Shown here one piece after another: positions 47,901 to 61,255 of a DNA stretch of 64,000 nucleotides; within the stretch, counting starts at the first letter, position 1, and each line of letters starts with the position of its first letter. The notes below the pieces were generated by a model that was given only the letters and a program-made list of their open reading frames with translations, was not told where the DNA came from and did no database searches. This DNA comes from Gamsiella multidivaricata (lineage: Eukaryota; Mortierellomycota; Mortierellomycetes; Mortierellales; Mortierellaceae): assembly GCF_025024155.1 (NCBI RefSeq), contig NW_026251720.1, forward strand, positions 62,001 through 126,000, in the 5' to 3' direction. A program made the translations under genes and the position numbers.

Positions 47901-49862
47901 GTGATGCTTGCCTACAAGCAGAAACTAGATAAATATAGATCGCTTTTAGTAAAGTAACGAGACGAGGATTATGCAGCCTATACTGTTTTGTATTCAGCGC
48001 CAGCTCAAACCTCACAGTATAATGGGATATTTGATAAATCTGGGGATCCAAGTCAAGAAGAGCCCAGGCGGGGTAAGTTAGGGTGAAGGGCATCTTGCGG
48101 GTTTGCCTTCGCCACCTTCTTCTAGTGCTCCACAAGTGCTTGCATGAGAGCATGATCGCGCTTCTTGCCCTCTCTCTCGCCATGCGTTCACAGCTACTGT
48201 GTCTACAGTCCTTTCTCCCTTCATTCGCAATTTCTTTCTCTTTTGTTCTCCCGCCGCTTCTCAAACACTCTCCACTCCAGTTTTATATCCGACTTCATAT
48301 CATCTACTGTACTACTCTCCCTTTCCCCACTCTGCTGAGTACGCTGTGGGAAATGTACGCTCGACCACCACGATTGTCCTTCAGGAATAGATGGAGGCCA
48401 ATAAGTGATGTGCTGAAGGATGCCAAGGCACTCAGGGTATTTCGGGCACCACATCCATATCTGGATTATAATACCAGATGTGTTAGATTATCTAATAAAA
48501 AAAGAGCATTCCATTCCATTATTCGTTCGCGTACGGCTGCAAAGAAAAGGCACGCTCGTAGTTGCAATGTAACATCGGGGGTACCATGGTTTGCAGTCTA
48601 CCTACGATGTACCCTGTATATTTTTTACTTTTTTCAAGTAAGACTGATTGATGGCAAGCCAATCCACTTCTCTTCTGCATGTATCGCTCCGAACCATATA
48701 CCCTACTCTTGAGGCCCCTTCAATTGCTCGTTTTACCAAAGACTATTTGCGCAACCCTGCAATAAAGACCTTTTACCCTTTCTTCTAATTCAAAAAAAAA
48801 GAAAAGAAAAAAAGCATTGTCACATCGTGGCGTGTCCGACGCGCCATCTTTTTTTCGATCGTTCTGATAACCTTAAATGTGTCAAAATTAAGACGCGTCA
48901 GGACACGTGCTGCACAGCCCCACAACATCCGTGAGCGTATAGTCTACATCCACTAATGCTCCAATACCATGGAGCAGGTAGCAAAATAGCTCTGGGGTAT
49001 AAAGATGTAGTTTCGGTACTTTTCTGCAGAATGTGTATAGAAAAAAGGGGCTGTGCTACCATTGTAGGCGAGGCGCGATAACAATAGCCGCGGCTCTTTT
49101 GCTCTCTCTCCTCTTCCATGATGCCGATTCTCGTTCTCGAGGAATTGAGGAAGTGTCAAGTTCACGTAGCAGACTATTAATAATCCTGGAGCACACAAAG
49201 CCATGTAGGCGCATAGAAGGCGTAATGTATACTTGAAACGAAGAACTGCGGGAAACGTGTATATAGTGTTGAAAAATCTTTTTGTTAAGCCTGCGTTTCA
49301 GTGTGCCTTGGGTGTGTAAATGGATGGAATATTTTAGTGTGTCTGTCGGTAGGATGTGCGCGAGAGAGCCATCATCCTCCCGATCCCATCACTCCACCTG
49401 CCATCACTTTTGACATCCATCCTTCCCCTCGCTGGCCATCGACACTTCCTTTGTTGTCGTCGTTCCATCGATTGAGTCCTTCTTTCCGCCCCTGGGAGTC
49501 GATCTCGCACTCTTGCTTCGCTGTCGTGCCTAGTCTTTCACCCACGCGACTGGGCCCTGCTTCACACTCTCGCTCTTTCGGACTACAAAGCAATGTATCA
49601 CCACTTCAACGGCTTCACCATTAGAATCAGCAACCCTAACAGCAGTATCTCCGCGGTCTTCTCTCTCGCTTTCCTTTCCCCCTGAGATATATCCTATTTC
49701 CTTTCCAAATTCACAACAGTCGCTGTTCCGCCACGACCACTTTCAACAGCAGCACCGCCCCTACTGCTTAACTACCACGACCAGGGACAGGGGAACAAGC
49801 GATTTGCAGCAGTACATCTCAGCGTCTCGACCTTTTATTAGGCAGCAATTGAGCGGGAAAGG
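47901..49862. other. Intergenic; promoter and 5' leader of the RalGAP-beta gene
   Basis: Open stretches at 48083-48712 are low-complexity in composition and lack family features. CT-rich sequence from about 49,370 to 49,760 looks like a promoter/leader of the gene starting at 49863. No RNA gene seen. Confidence 0.5.
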
Positions 49863-52800
49863 ATGTTTCTGGACTGGATAGCCCAGCTGGGGCTGCTCGA
49901 ACATGATCCAGGTATGCCGCTTGATACTCTTCTCGCCTTGGCATCCACTCTCGTTGTGCCTGACAAAACTGCCAAAAATAACCAACAGCTTCTTTTACCA
50001 TCAGTTTCCAATGTCCTGGCGCGTTTCCCGCTGTCCGTCAAGAAGACGCTCATCACTGAGGTGACCTCGACACTACTCGTCACCTCGGACCTGTCCCTCC
50101 TGTCTTCAATGGCACACATGAACTGGGCCATGGAAGTCCTGGGTCAGGGATTTGCTCTTCCGCTGGAGGAGCTATCAATTGCACAGGAAACGACCCAGTT
50201 GTATTCTCAATGGCTCTTTGAACCACAGATGCGACCACTCGCCTTTCGACAGGCTGCCGGGACTGCAGATGAACAGCTGTTATATCAGGTCAGTAACTTC
50301 TTTATCCAGAATATTTTGGGCACCGATGTTCATTTCAGCCTCTGCCTAACGCCTCTTTCGATGGATACAAGTAGACGATATTCCATCATTACTCGCTTCT
50401 GTTCCAGATCCGGTCCACATCGCCACCTGCGCCTGGCATCAACCACCTGCACCACCATAGCCATCATAATCACCATCACCGCCATCCTACGACACCACTC
50501 GCGAGTGCACAGTCAACCTCATACAGCCACCAAGCATCGCACTCGACGGCAGCACCACAGGTTCCCGTTGGAGTACTGATACAACGGCACATCGAGCTAT
50601 GCAAAAAAGTGCTCACTGTCCTGACGATGGCAGGACGTCAACTGGGAAATTTATTCTCCGAAGGAACATGGGAGGTGCTCCTCAAAGTGGTCTTGGGCAT
50701 CACGGACAGTCTGCTTCGAGAGCAGCCCAGTAAGTCAGCAACATCGCCAGCATCCTTGATACCGGAGAAGTCTAAGATGAGCGACGATCTTTGTGAGCAC
50801 CTGCTCAGAGTCCTGTTCGAGCTCTGGCTCCGGTCCAATATCCGGCAGGTCCACATGTGGGATATCCTGAAGCAGTGCTTCAATGGCTGGACATACCGGA
50901 TACCAGTCTTGCATCAATGGGCAGCTACCTCCCTTGGACTTTGTCAACGGGTTGTCAGACTGCTTTACGGACCAGGACAAGGCACGGATGTTGTCAACCT
51001 GGCTGTTGGTGGTTATAATATCGGGCTAGATCTGCAGGCGGATTTCACTCTCTATGCATGGCACCGTGTTATTTACCTGCTTAGGTGCCCCGCAAAGCTC
51101 ACGCCAGCCAACTGTTTGGCAGCCGTCAATGGGATTGGCAGGATGGTGGAGACATTTCTCATCGTCGGAAGTAGCAACAACCAGACGACTATACCCGGAT
51201 CTCCACCCTTGCCCTCAACCCCGACCGATATCTTTTCATCATCCCCACTCTCATATTCGAACCACCCCAACTCCTCCAACGCCAATCACAAGTCGACCAA
51301 TTCATCCTCATTTCCTAGCAAACCAACCTCGCCGGATGGTAACACGATCATGCACATGTTTGGTGCCTGGCTCTTTGAAGTGTCTGCACTCCCGACCCCA
51401 GAGCCGACTTCAGCCGCTTACTCGTCGCATTGGCACACATTCGACCCTTATTACCCCACCGACAGCTATCATGAAGCCCAAGCCTCTGCGTTCGGAGTTC
51501 TGTGCAGAATCTTCAGCAAACCGCAGCCCTCCGCTCGACCTTTTCTTCGTATCTACACTGAGCGGTTCTACGAGGCTCTGTCGATTGGTTTGCGCAGTGA
51601 GACCTCGTTACCGACCATCCTGGCTCACTCTGCTGAACTATTCACAAGTGAACTAGAGGGGGTGCGGATGATGGTGCCTGACTTTGTAATCGGTATTCGG
51701 ATGGCGATGGGCGGCCAGATTCGGGTAGCAAATGGTTATATGAGTCAGGAGAAGCAGAAGCAAGTCTTTGAAGATCTACATTTAGCGGCGTTGAAGGTCG
51801 CGGGTTGCATCATGTGTCTGCCCAATCACTTTGAGAAAGTCGAGTTGAAGGAAGGCTGGAACTTGGGGCTGTCAAAGTCAGCCAACATGGCGTTAGATGG
51901 CAAAGGTGGCCGAGAGGACAAGGAAATTCTAGCTCAGCTGGTACGTCTTGGATGGCTATTTAACAGTATGAGGTTCATTATGATGGTATATACTCATGCT
52001 GACATCTGTATCTACATCGACTTTTATTAAATAGATTCGAGTTCTGTATACCACGGACACCCCGGCAGAGGGGTCGATACCGGCTTCAGAGCGTTTTACG
52101 ACGCTTAAATACTACATTTTGGAGATGCTTTTGAACTGTCTAGAGACCGAGACCTCGTCGTTCAATTTGCGGTACTTACTGCACCTCATCGAGGTCTATG
52201 TGCACGAGGATGTTGCATTCTGTCCAGGACTCGTCGGCGTGGTCGTGAAGACGATCCAGGAGAAGGTAACGCTGAAGCAGTTTTCAAAAAAAAGAAAAAG
52301 AAAAAGAAAAAGAACTGAGAGCAGCATGTCTGATTTAATGGCATAATCGATTTCGTTCTAGATTGTGACTATTCAAGTTCCTGTGGATGTGGCTCTGTGT
52401 GCCTTTGATGTGCTTATTGGATGCGCTAAGTTGTACGAATATGTGCGACGGGACAGCAAGGTATGAAGCCATCGTATTTGTCAAAGCTGGACATGGTCTA
52501 TCAGTCAAGGCATAGCTAACAGCTAGATTATATTGTAAATATAATAGAGCTGCGCCCGCGAACTCGTATTGGCACTATGCAGATATGTGGACGCCCTTCT
52601 AGCGAACCACGCAGTCTTAACATCAACACACCCGCTGGTTGTACGGGCATACGAGTGCATGCTGCACTGGATTCTCGCCGGCCAATGGATCGTGGGCGAC
52701 CAGGATTGTCATCTAGCCGTGATCAGCTCCATCAGCAGCGGACTTCACATTGCTGAGAGGGTCGAAGAACAGGAAGCCTCGATCGTGCCTCCGAAACCTC

Positions 52801-54910
52801 CACAGGAGAAGCGACGTTGGGGTGGTGGTGCAGCAGGCAACGCCATGATATCGGCTGTCGGTGCACCCTTGTCGCTAGGCAAGCCATCGAGCAACAGTGC
52901 CGTGAAACTATTCCAGGTCAACAACAAGCATCCCGGGCCGATCAAGATTTTGAATCAAGAGTCGAGACGGGATAAGGAAAATCGCAAGAACCGATCGGCG
53001 AGCTCTTCGATTTCGGGACATGTCAAAGCTTCACGTCTGGATCTGACGGCGATCCAGCATGCGGCTGAAATGGCTATGATCCAGTTTTCGAATCAGCTCG
53101 CTAACTTCCCAATCTGGACCGATGATATCGGACCGAGCAGGATGTCGACTTTGTGGAACGATATCAAAATGAACAGGACAAGCCTTATCAGTCCCAGGGG
53201 TCTTTTTGGGTTCGAACCCCTTGAACACCAGCAGCAGCGGCAGCATCATCCCCCTAACTCCCCGGTGGCCGATATCACGGGTCCTGCGCGGTACTTTCTG
53301 CTAGATAGACGGATTATCCTGGGCTGTTGTGAGTTGTCGAGCATACCTAGCTCGGATAGCGACGCACAGAGTTTTGTGGATGAACGTGGTCCTTTTGTCG
53401 TGGTGACTATGAGGGATTCTAGCGGCAAGAACTCTTGGAAGGTGCGCCCAAGTCATTTTGAGAGAAATTACGCCAATGCGGAACCCAAAACGTTTGCTCA
53501 AAACGGTAATCGAGTAGCGGTACAGGAGGCTGATGAGCATACAAACAACAGGACCGTGCCGGGTTTAGAGGAAGACGGATATGTAGCCGACCCAATTGCT
53601 AGGCCTAGAGTCCTGACAGTCGAAGCTGCAGATGAGAGCAGTATCGGTCTCAGGCGATATGTGCGACCTGCGAAGTGCACAGCAGAAGAAAGTTCTTCAG
53701 AATCCCCGCTTGCGGATGAGAAGAGCAGTACACCACAGATGCTTGCCTTTGAGCCAGGCGAGACTGAGTTCGATCGACCCTCCCAGCAACTCGTGCAGGC
53801 GTCTGGGTAAGATACGTTGTATTCAGCAGATTTCAGCAAATGCAATAATACCAACGGAGTGAAAGCCACGGTGCGACAGATTCTAATCGGTTGTATACTC
53901 ATCTCTTTCTTTTGTGTCATTTACTTATAGATCTAACGTGCTTCGGATTTTGATGGCACAGATGGGATATCTTTCACTTGAAAGCAGATCACGAATCATG
54001 CCCTTGCGTCTTTCAGAGCGTTTGCTGGCCGAGCTGCAGTTCCTAGATGACCTCAAAGAGTACGTCAATTGCTGTCTTTTTCTCTTTCCCACTTGCAGCG
54101 GTGAACCAGGCTGCCAGTTACTTGCTGCATGTCATTTATTCTATCGACTTCTGCAACTTCTTTAGGAGAGACTGCCTGGGGGTGAGCGTGTTCTTTGCCC
54201 AATCAGGAGATGTAGGCTACGACGAGCTGATCCACGGCTCGCCAACTGGAATCTCCAAAGATTTTACCCGGTTCTTGGATTGCCTTGGATGGCCCATCCA
54301 GGTCGAGACTCATTCTGGATATCTTGGCCGCCTGAACAAAGATCTATGCCATACCACTCCATACTTTGCGGATCGCAACAGCGAGGTCATCTTCCACGTT
54401 CCTTATCTGATGCGACCCTCCAGCCCAGATGTGACGCCGATGCACGACCATCGCCTCGTGGACCAATTCCGTTCAGTGACCGTACAGGACTATGTTGCGA
54501 TCGTCTGGGTCGAAGAGCGGGAGCGGATGCTGAACTTGATACCACTGATTGACCAGAGCGCCATGATCTTCATACTGATTCATCCGTTGGAGGCAGATTC
54601 TGCAGGGGGACTGTTTTGGATCAGGATTGTGATTCATGCTGCACACACGACGGCGGGATCGGTGCGATTGGCGGCGAATCCATTGATAATTGGACCGTTG
54701 GCGGATGGAATGCTGGTATCGAGACATTCGCTTGGAAGTCTTGTGAGAAATACAGCCATCTCTGCGGACAAGGCGTGTCGAGTGATGACGGATTCGTACA
54801 CGGAGCCAAGCGCTGTGCGGGCGAGGTATATCCAGGAGGTGTTGCAGATGCACCAGCCGGACGAGCCAGAGAGTATCTCGGAGTTCTACAGGACGATGTT
54901 TGCGGCATGA
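49863..54910 (+). CDS. RalGAP-beta homologue (Rap/Ran-GAP family)
   Basis: Exons 49863-50288, 50375-51940, 52035-52265, 52362-52460, 52548-53806, 53931-54059 and 54166-54910; phases close; 1,484 residues. It matches the architecture of animal RALGAPB. N-terminal helical block: MNWAMEVLGQGFALPLE, TWEVLLKVVLGITDSLL, LCEHLLRVLFELWLRSN. Middle: NTIMHMFGAWLFEVS, EAQASAFGVLCRIFSK. Linker block: GPARYFLLDRRIILGCCE. C-terminal Rap-GAP domain from about residue 1240: DELIHGSPTGISKDFTRFLDCLGWPIQVETHSGYLGRL, VAIVWVEERER and DGMLVSRHSLGSLVRNTAI. RalGAP-beta pairs with a catalytic alpha subunit to switch off Ral-type GTPases. A His-rich run near residue 170 and a Ser/Pro-rich stretch near residue 370 are local additions. 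Confidence 0.9.
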
Positions 54911-57254
54911 TCAGCTCATACTATTTCTTTTTAATCCTTTGTCTTTTCTCTCTTTTCCTTTCCTTTTTGCCAAAAAGCAACCTGTACACCATCACACCAG
55001 TTCCCCTTTCAATGATACTATTCAGCCATATACCAAATAGCAGCTACCCTATAATCATAATTGCGCACTTGGATCAACTGCTCAGAAATAAAGCGGAGCA
55101 GAGAAAATACCCATCGTTGTTTTTCTTTATTGGGAAGCTTACTTGATACCCGGCTCGTGTCACTGCCACCGCTGCTTTCATCACCGCCGCTGCTGTGTTT
55201 TTCTGCTTTTATGAATGCTAGCTGCTGGGTCAGTTCATCCCGAGAGGGAAACACATGTATGAAACCGGAAGAAGATCGCCCCACCATGTGGCAATTGTCG
55301 ATACCTCCCCATGCCAATGAGAATTCCTTTCTACCGCTCCCTCTCGAGGTAAAAAAAAAAGCTGGGTCAATTTTGTTGTGATAAAGCAGGACTCATAGAC
55401 AGGGGGGCAATCCGTTTCTTCAGATCGCTTATACTCGGATGTGTAAATCTGTACTAGGAGTCCGCCGTGCCTAGAAAGAACTAAAATTTGGGCGAAGTAT
55501 CTACAGATCTCATAAACTTAGTCAATCCGCACAATAGGTCGCTCGTTGTCATCATTGGGTTTGGTCGTAACCGTTGATCGATGATCCTCAGAGGAAAATG
55601 AGGGAAAGGCAGCATTTTACTAATGAGAATACTGAAGAGACATGTAAAACAGATATGGATAAGTAGCTTACCTTTGTCATTTTGAAAGTGATGCCACTCA
55701 TCAGACAGTTTGTGTCTTTAGGAAGGAAGACAGCGGAAAAAGTCTTTTTGCCTCCCTCCTCCTCCCCCCCCCCCCCCTCCCCAACAACAACAAGTTAGTA
55801 GCAATAGCAGTTAATGATAACGAAAGAAGACAAAGTAAGAAAGAAAGAAAGTAAGAAAAGACAAAAGAAAAGAAATAAAAACAAGAGCGAAGGAGGGAAA
55901 CAAAGCGTAAAGAAGGACAGAGGGAAAGAAGGGTAGAAAGAAAGAACGAGCGGTAGAGGGACCCAGACCTGGCTCCGGAAGTTTACAGGGATGAAGGCAG
56001 GGAGGAGCACAGTGCCGAGGAACCTTTAGAGATAGGGATGAGAGGATTGGTAGCGCTCACTAAGACTGACACCAGTTGGCACCAGTCTCGCTATGCTGTG
56101 CAATGTCCATCGCCTAGTATACAAGGAGCGCTTTGGCCACCGCAGAACGATATTCGCAGCATACCTCATCCGTTCGCTCGTTGTGCAGATGAATACGTCC
56201 ACACCGCATAACTGCCCCGCAGACCAACGAAATTTCACTCACGAGGCGCGCTGCAAAGCATCGGGAGCATAAGCTACCGTCGGACTCAGCTGAGAGACAT
56301 TGTATTAAACAGCATATAAGGTCTAGTACGGTGATAAGCATCAAACTCATGTCTGTATGCTGTGGACGACAGTCATGGCTCTAATAGTGCTCATGCTAGT
56401 CAGTCTTACTGCCTTTGCTTCTTCTAGGCATGAATGGTGTCATCGCCATCGTGTCGCTAAGACCTCGGGCCAGGAATATGAACATCCCAAGGAGTCTCCC
56501 AAAAAACAGCCTCATGTTCTTCCTATCCGTTTGGTCAGGACTGCAGGCATTGGCGTCGGCAATAGGATAAAGGGTCATGCACGATGAGGTGGTGGCAAGA
56601 TACGGCAGAACCCCCGGCAATACGGGGTTGTCGCTATGACCAACTGTTCTGAACAGGTATCTCCCAAGGTTCCTGCGCATCGTCCATGGAAAAACTAAAA
56701 GAGGCCCCACAGCGTGGTGAAGTGCTTGAACCCCAAGTGCTCATCGTTTTCAGTGCAGCTATACAATCAAATCACGGAAAGCACATTCTGCATTTGTATT
56801 GTGATATTCAGTGTTTCCACACTCTTGTCCCCAGACTACGCTCCCATCGCGTCGTTCTCTCGGCAATTTCAGTCTACCACAATCAAAACCAGCAGCACAG
56901 CACAGGACTCTACAGAATACACGCCCTCGATATGGATGTCAGACGACGCAGACACAAGGGCGGGGCCCTTCCGGACAAGACGGGCATGGGGAGCAGGGGC
57001 CGCCTGGATATTCGATTTAGTCATTTATTTTAGTGGAAACCTGCTTATTATAGGTTCATTGTTCTATGGTACATGCGGGGAAACGAGATTAAGAGAGAAA
57101 GGATACAGGGGATAGAATAGGGCGGTTGTGGTGTGCGGCCAAAATTATTATGGCCATCATCAACATCGTCATCATTATTATTTTCCGCCGGCTTTTGGGG
57201 GTGTTAAGTTCGGACGACAGAGGTATTGATCGCATAGAGAGCAAACAATCGCCT
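54911..57254. other. Intergenic, 2.3 kb; no supported gene
   Basis: Contains a C14 run (55764-55777), an AAAG-rich stretch (55,835-55,945) and short open frames on both strands. The longest, plus strand 56714-57115, lacks an ATG and ends in a hydrophobic helix; it could be the last exon of a small unrecognised gene but I cannot support it. Confidence 0.5.
55764..55777. repeat. Poly(C) run, 14 bases
   Basis: Uninterrupted C14 within a CT-rich stretch. Confidence 0.9.
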
Positions 57255-59788
57255 CTACCGAGTTCTCCAAAGATCATCCGTGATAGGCGGCTTCTGAGCA
57301 TAGAGGACCTTCATAACCAGCTCGGCCTTCTCTGCGACGCACTCCATCTTCATCAGCTCGATCGTCTCCTCAAAGATGCCCTCCTCCAGACGGTTCATCT
57401 CGATGATTTCCTCTCTAAGCGACTCAACCATCTCTAGATAAGATCTCATCGCGACCTGGCCTCTCGGTCCTGCCCAATCTCCGATAGGGATACCATAATC
57501 AAAGCACTCGACATTGATCAATCCGGCGCCCAAGATCGTCGGCATCAGGGCCTCGACCATCTGTATCGGGTTCAATCCAGAGCTCAGGGCTGCCTGTTCG
57601 ACCCACCGGTTGACCTTTAGTGACTCGACGCCCGCACGGAGGACCAAGCCATTGGACTCTGCGAGCTGAATCCATCCACCTGGACGGGTGAGCCTTCGGA
57701 GTTCTGCAAAATGAGGTGTCCATTCTTGGATCTGGGTCCTGAAGGCTCCGAGACGTTGGTGAACGAGGTCGAATTCGCCTTCCTGGTCACGGACGTCGCG
57801 CATCCGAAACTTGCAGTTCTCGGGGATGCGGAGAGGGAGGTGGGCGATGTCGAGAAGTGGGTCAAGGGCGTATACAATCGTCCTTGGGTACTTCAGCGCC
57901 ATGTCCTGAGTGAAGAGCAAGAGATGGTTAGTGATTATAGTCAAGCCATGAGTTGCTCATGTTCGCCTAGAGCAACAGCAGCAGCGAATAAAGAGCAATA
58001 GATAAGTCTTGAGGTCGTACCATAGCCCACTCGCCAGAGCTGCAGTTAATATCGATCACCTTGCGGAATGGCTTCCCTACGGGCGCCATCAGATCCAGTT
58101 CATATGTGACCCTGTCCAGATAGAATGGGCTGTTCTCACACACGATAATATTAAAACGCAAGAAGAAAAAGAATGTTCGGTATTGGGTACAACCTTCTCA
58201 AATACACAATGTAATCATTCCTGCAAGCAAATACCTGTTTTTGCCAAACATACCTTTCGGGGTGATCTAACTCATCTGCATAGACAGGGATGATCCAGCC
58301 TGGGGTTTCGGGGTCTGGGTTGAACGTCAATGCCTCCGCGATCTGGTCCAACCATCTGTAAATACGTTCTCGCTTCTCCGTCTCTCGTGGGTTGGTCGGG
58401 AACTGTTTTGCCAGACGAGCAAAGACCTGGTCCACTGTCGGTGGACGCTGTAAAGAACTGCCACTGTCGATCAGCGGACCTGCATTTGCGAGAGCGTCTG
58501 CCGGCTTTCCAAAGTTGGCACCAGCAGGTGGTCGCTGGTCTCTTTCGGAGGGGTATGTAGTTGTTAGACGAGGTTGTGCTTGATACTGCTGCTGCTGCTG
58601 CTGCTGCTGCTTGAGTTGTGCCTGTTGCTGTTGTTGTTGTTGCTGCAGTTGATAATGATATTGATCCGGTTGTGCATAGGGATAACTAGATTCATTATGG
58701 TGGTAATGTGGGTTACTGTTGCTTTTAGAGTTCGCTGTATTGCCATAGGGAGCCGTGCCATTAGGGCCTTGGTATGAGTTGAGCATGCTGTTTCGATTAT
58801 TGTTGTTGTTAATGACTGTAGGGTCGAGAGGATGGGACGAAGTCGATGCCTGTCGCTGATGATGATCGCCATAGTCTGCCAAGTGTTGCTGCTGAAGTTG
58901 TTGCTGGTATTGCTGTTGCTGTTGGAGTCGTATGATCTGTTGGTGCTGTGCAGTTCCGTTAGGGACCCTACCATCACCAAGGTTCATGGCAGCGACAGAG
59001 GAGACCACGCCACCAAGACTGCCTCCAGGAGCATTTTCAGTTGCGTTTTCGTCCTCCAAAAAAGGGACCGTTGAGGGTGGGACCGGGGCTTGCATCGGGC
59101 GCTGTTGCTGCTGTTGCTGCTGCTGTTGAGTGTGATTAGGATGAAAGGTCGAAGTCCTTCCATGAGACTGATGTGGAGAAGCAGACGAAGGTCTGGGGTC
59201 TGCACCTTGATACAAGGGCTGCGGCTGTTGGTGGTGCATTGACATCATCATCTCCTGACTCGACGGCGTGTTGTGAATCGTATTGGTGTTGCTGTAGCCG
59301 TGTGCTGCAGCCTCTTCTCCCGCACCGATGCCCAAGACCATCGTCGCCCTCGATCCCAATCCTGAAGTTCGTAGGCTGGTCTCATGGCTGTGGATATGGC
59401 CATTGGTTCCAGCCGTGGCTGGGTTAGGGGCTGCACCATGTTTGACCTTTGAGCTGTATTGGAAATGCAGGCTTGAGTCCGAGGTCTTTTCCTGTTGGTC
59501 CAATCGTCCTGGGCTCGACATATTTGGATGGTTCCAGGGCAAACTGCCTACTACTCCAGGCAATCCAGTTCCAGATCCTGGCCCACCTCCACCAACGGGG
59601 GTCTCTGGACGGTCAATGGGCGAGGACGACGAAGCCATGAAGCCGTGGATAGAGTAGTGTCCACTGTCGTTCGGCAGCGGTTGTTGTTGGTTGGCGTGGC
59701 TCTGTTTGCTGGATCGGCCTGAGCCAGGGAGCTTTGAGTGTTTGCCCCGAGACTTTGTCCCTGCTGGGCGGGACTTTGAGTTGCCCAT
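57255..59788 (-). CDS. SAM-dependent methyltransferase with long Gln-rich N-terminal region
   Basis: Exons 58254-59788, 58021-58129 and 57255-57905; phases close; 764 residues. The start MGNSKSRPAG (Gly2, Ser4 context) could be N-myristoylated. Residues 1-440 are disordered, with Gln runs, Asn runs and Ser/Pro. Residues about 450-530 hold a conserved lead-in (RIYRWLDQIAEALTFNPDPE). The class I methyltransferase fold follows: motif I KVIDINCSSGEWAM, acidic end of beta-2 IVYALDPLLDI, RMRDVRDQEGEFDLVHQR, LRRLTRPGGWIQLAES. LaeA-like fungal regulators have this kind of domain, but the substrate is not predictable. The intron 58130-58253 uses GTATGT; a later GTTGTA donor is a weaker alternative that would add 41 residues. 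Confidence 0.85.
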
Positions 59789-61255
59789 GATCAGGCACTA
59801 CTTTGAGTGATGATAGGTGGAGTTGAAGAAGGTATGATCCTGGTTAATTGAACGGACGAAGCGATCAAGAATAGGGGAGAGAAGGAAGCGGACGAAGAAG
59901 GTATGGTTATGAGGGTCAAGGAGGAGGGAGGAAATGATGAGGTGATGATCAGCTGGATATGTAGGGACCGGGGCGGGATGGAGAGAAGGAGAGGGTCTTG
60001 GGTGGTGTGAGGATGGGGGCTAGGGGTGTGAGGGATGGATGCAACCTTATCGGTCTGAGTTTCGGTTCAGGAGCGAGGGGAAAGTGTGAACAGGTTATGC
60101 GTAGTTATGCGGCAATCGAATGCTACAAATGAAGAAGAGGAAGACAGGACAGGAGCACGAAGGGGAAGAGGGCAAGACGATGATAAAGCGATGTAGAGAG
60201 GGAAGATGGGGCGGTGATACAGAACGAGGTGGAGTGCAGAGAGTAGCGGTGCGCAAGTGGGTGTGTGTCTGGAAGAAGGGTTGTCTGCTGGTTGCGTGCT
60301 TACGAGATGAGGAGGACGATGATGTCGAGGAGGGGGAGGGGAGGAGGGGAGGAGGAGAGGAGGCGAAAGAGTGATGGAGCGATGGAGGGAGGGAAAGGGA
60401 GTGGGGGCCCCTTTTGTTGCTATGGAGAGATGTGTATGGGGGATGAGAGATGATGTGTGTGGAGTAAGAGGCGGTTATAGTTGTGGTTGCAGCGGAAGGG
60501 GGATGGGTGATGGGGGATGGATGGGAGAGGGGATGAGGGAAGGGATGCAGGTCTGATGAGTGAACCACACTTTCTGTAATTTATCCCCCCCTCCCTTCTC
60601 CTCTGCCCCTCGGGTGACTGAATATTGGACTCGTACTTGATATTAATGCTGCTACTCCTTGTGCTGCTGCTGCTGCTGCTGAAGATGAGGATGATGCGAA
60701 TATCCTATATGGCTCTTGTCAAAAATGAGAGCAGACATCTTTTTTAATGTGCTAGATGTTGATACAGGAGATAATGTTGAATTAAACGCCTGTGTATATT
60801 CAGGTACCAGGGCCGATGTCTGTCTTGTGTAACAAGGAGATGGTGGTGATGGTGATGGTGATGGTGATGGTGATGGTAATGGCACCCAGAAGTTTATCTC
60901 GCACAACCATGCAACGTTAAAGAACGCGCCCGATTGAAGAACAGGGCACCAATGAGAGAGCTTCCCTATGCACTGGGCCACATCACACAGGACAAACCCG
61001 CAAATCCCATATTTACCCCGTCTCTTCATACCCCACACGATCACATTCCCAATGCCACCAAGTTGAATACTACGACAATGTCATTCACAAACTCATCTTT
61101 TTTTAATAAATTGCAAAGTTCGCAAAATGAAGAAAGCTATAGTACAATAATGGGCGATCTAGTTTTCACACACACTCTCTTTCTCTCAAATAGTTTTTGT
61201 CCGTAAGCAAGCAAAGAAAATAGTAGTAATAGTAGCAAAAGAATCGCTTCGTCTT
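59789..61255. promoter_or_regulatory. Upstream region of the methyltransferase gene and 3' flank of TFIIA
   Basis: 59789 to about 60590 is strongly CT-rich on the minus strand, as in a promoter and 5' leader. 60655-60690 holds CAG-type repeats. 60841-60882 is a (TGATGG)n array. 60900-61255 is unremarkable. Confidence 0.45.
60841..60882. repeat. (TGATGG)n microsatellite
   Basis: About six tandem tgatgg units with one variant unit at each end. Confidence 0.9.

Noticed and set aside
48083..48712. Plus-strand 209-codon frame
   Set aside because: It runs through CT-rich promoter-like sequence; Leu/Phe/Ser-biased with no domain.
56357..56587. Small ATG frame with a hydrophobic N-terminus, secreted-protein-like
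   Set aside because: Only 76 codons, overlapped by an equally long antisense frame, no supporting signal beyond hydrophobicity.
56714..57115. Plus-strand open frame of 133 codons with a C-terminal hydrophobic helix
   Set aside because: It has no ATG start and no recognisable motif. A possible upstream acceptor exists but no start exon could be found.
58225..58254. A very short intron plus small exon in the methyltransferase gene
   Set aside because: The intron would be about 33 bp, too short for this genome; a single GTATGT-to-ACAG intron fits phase better.
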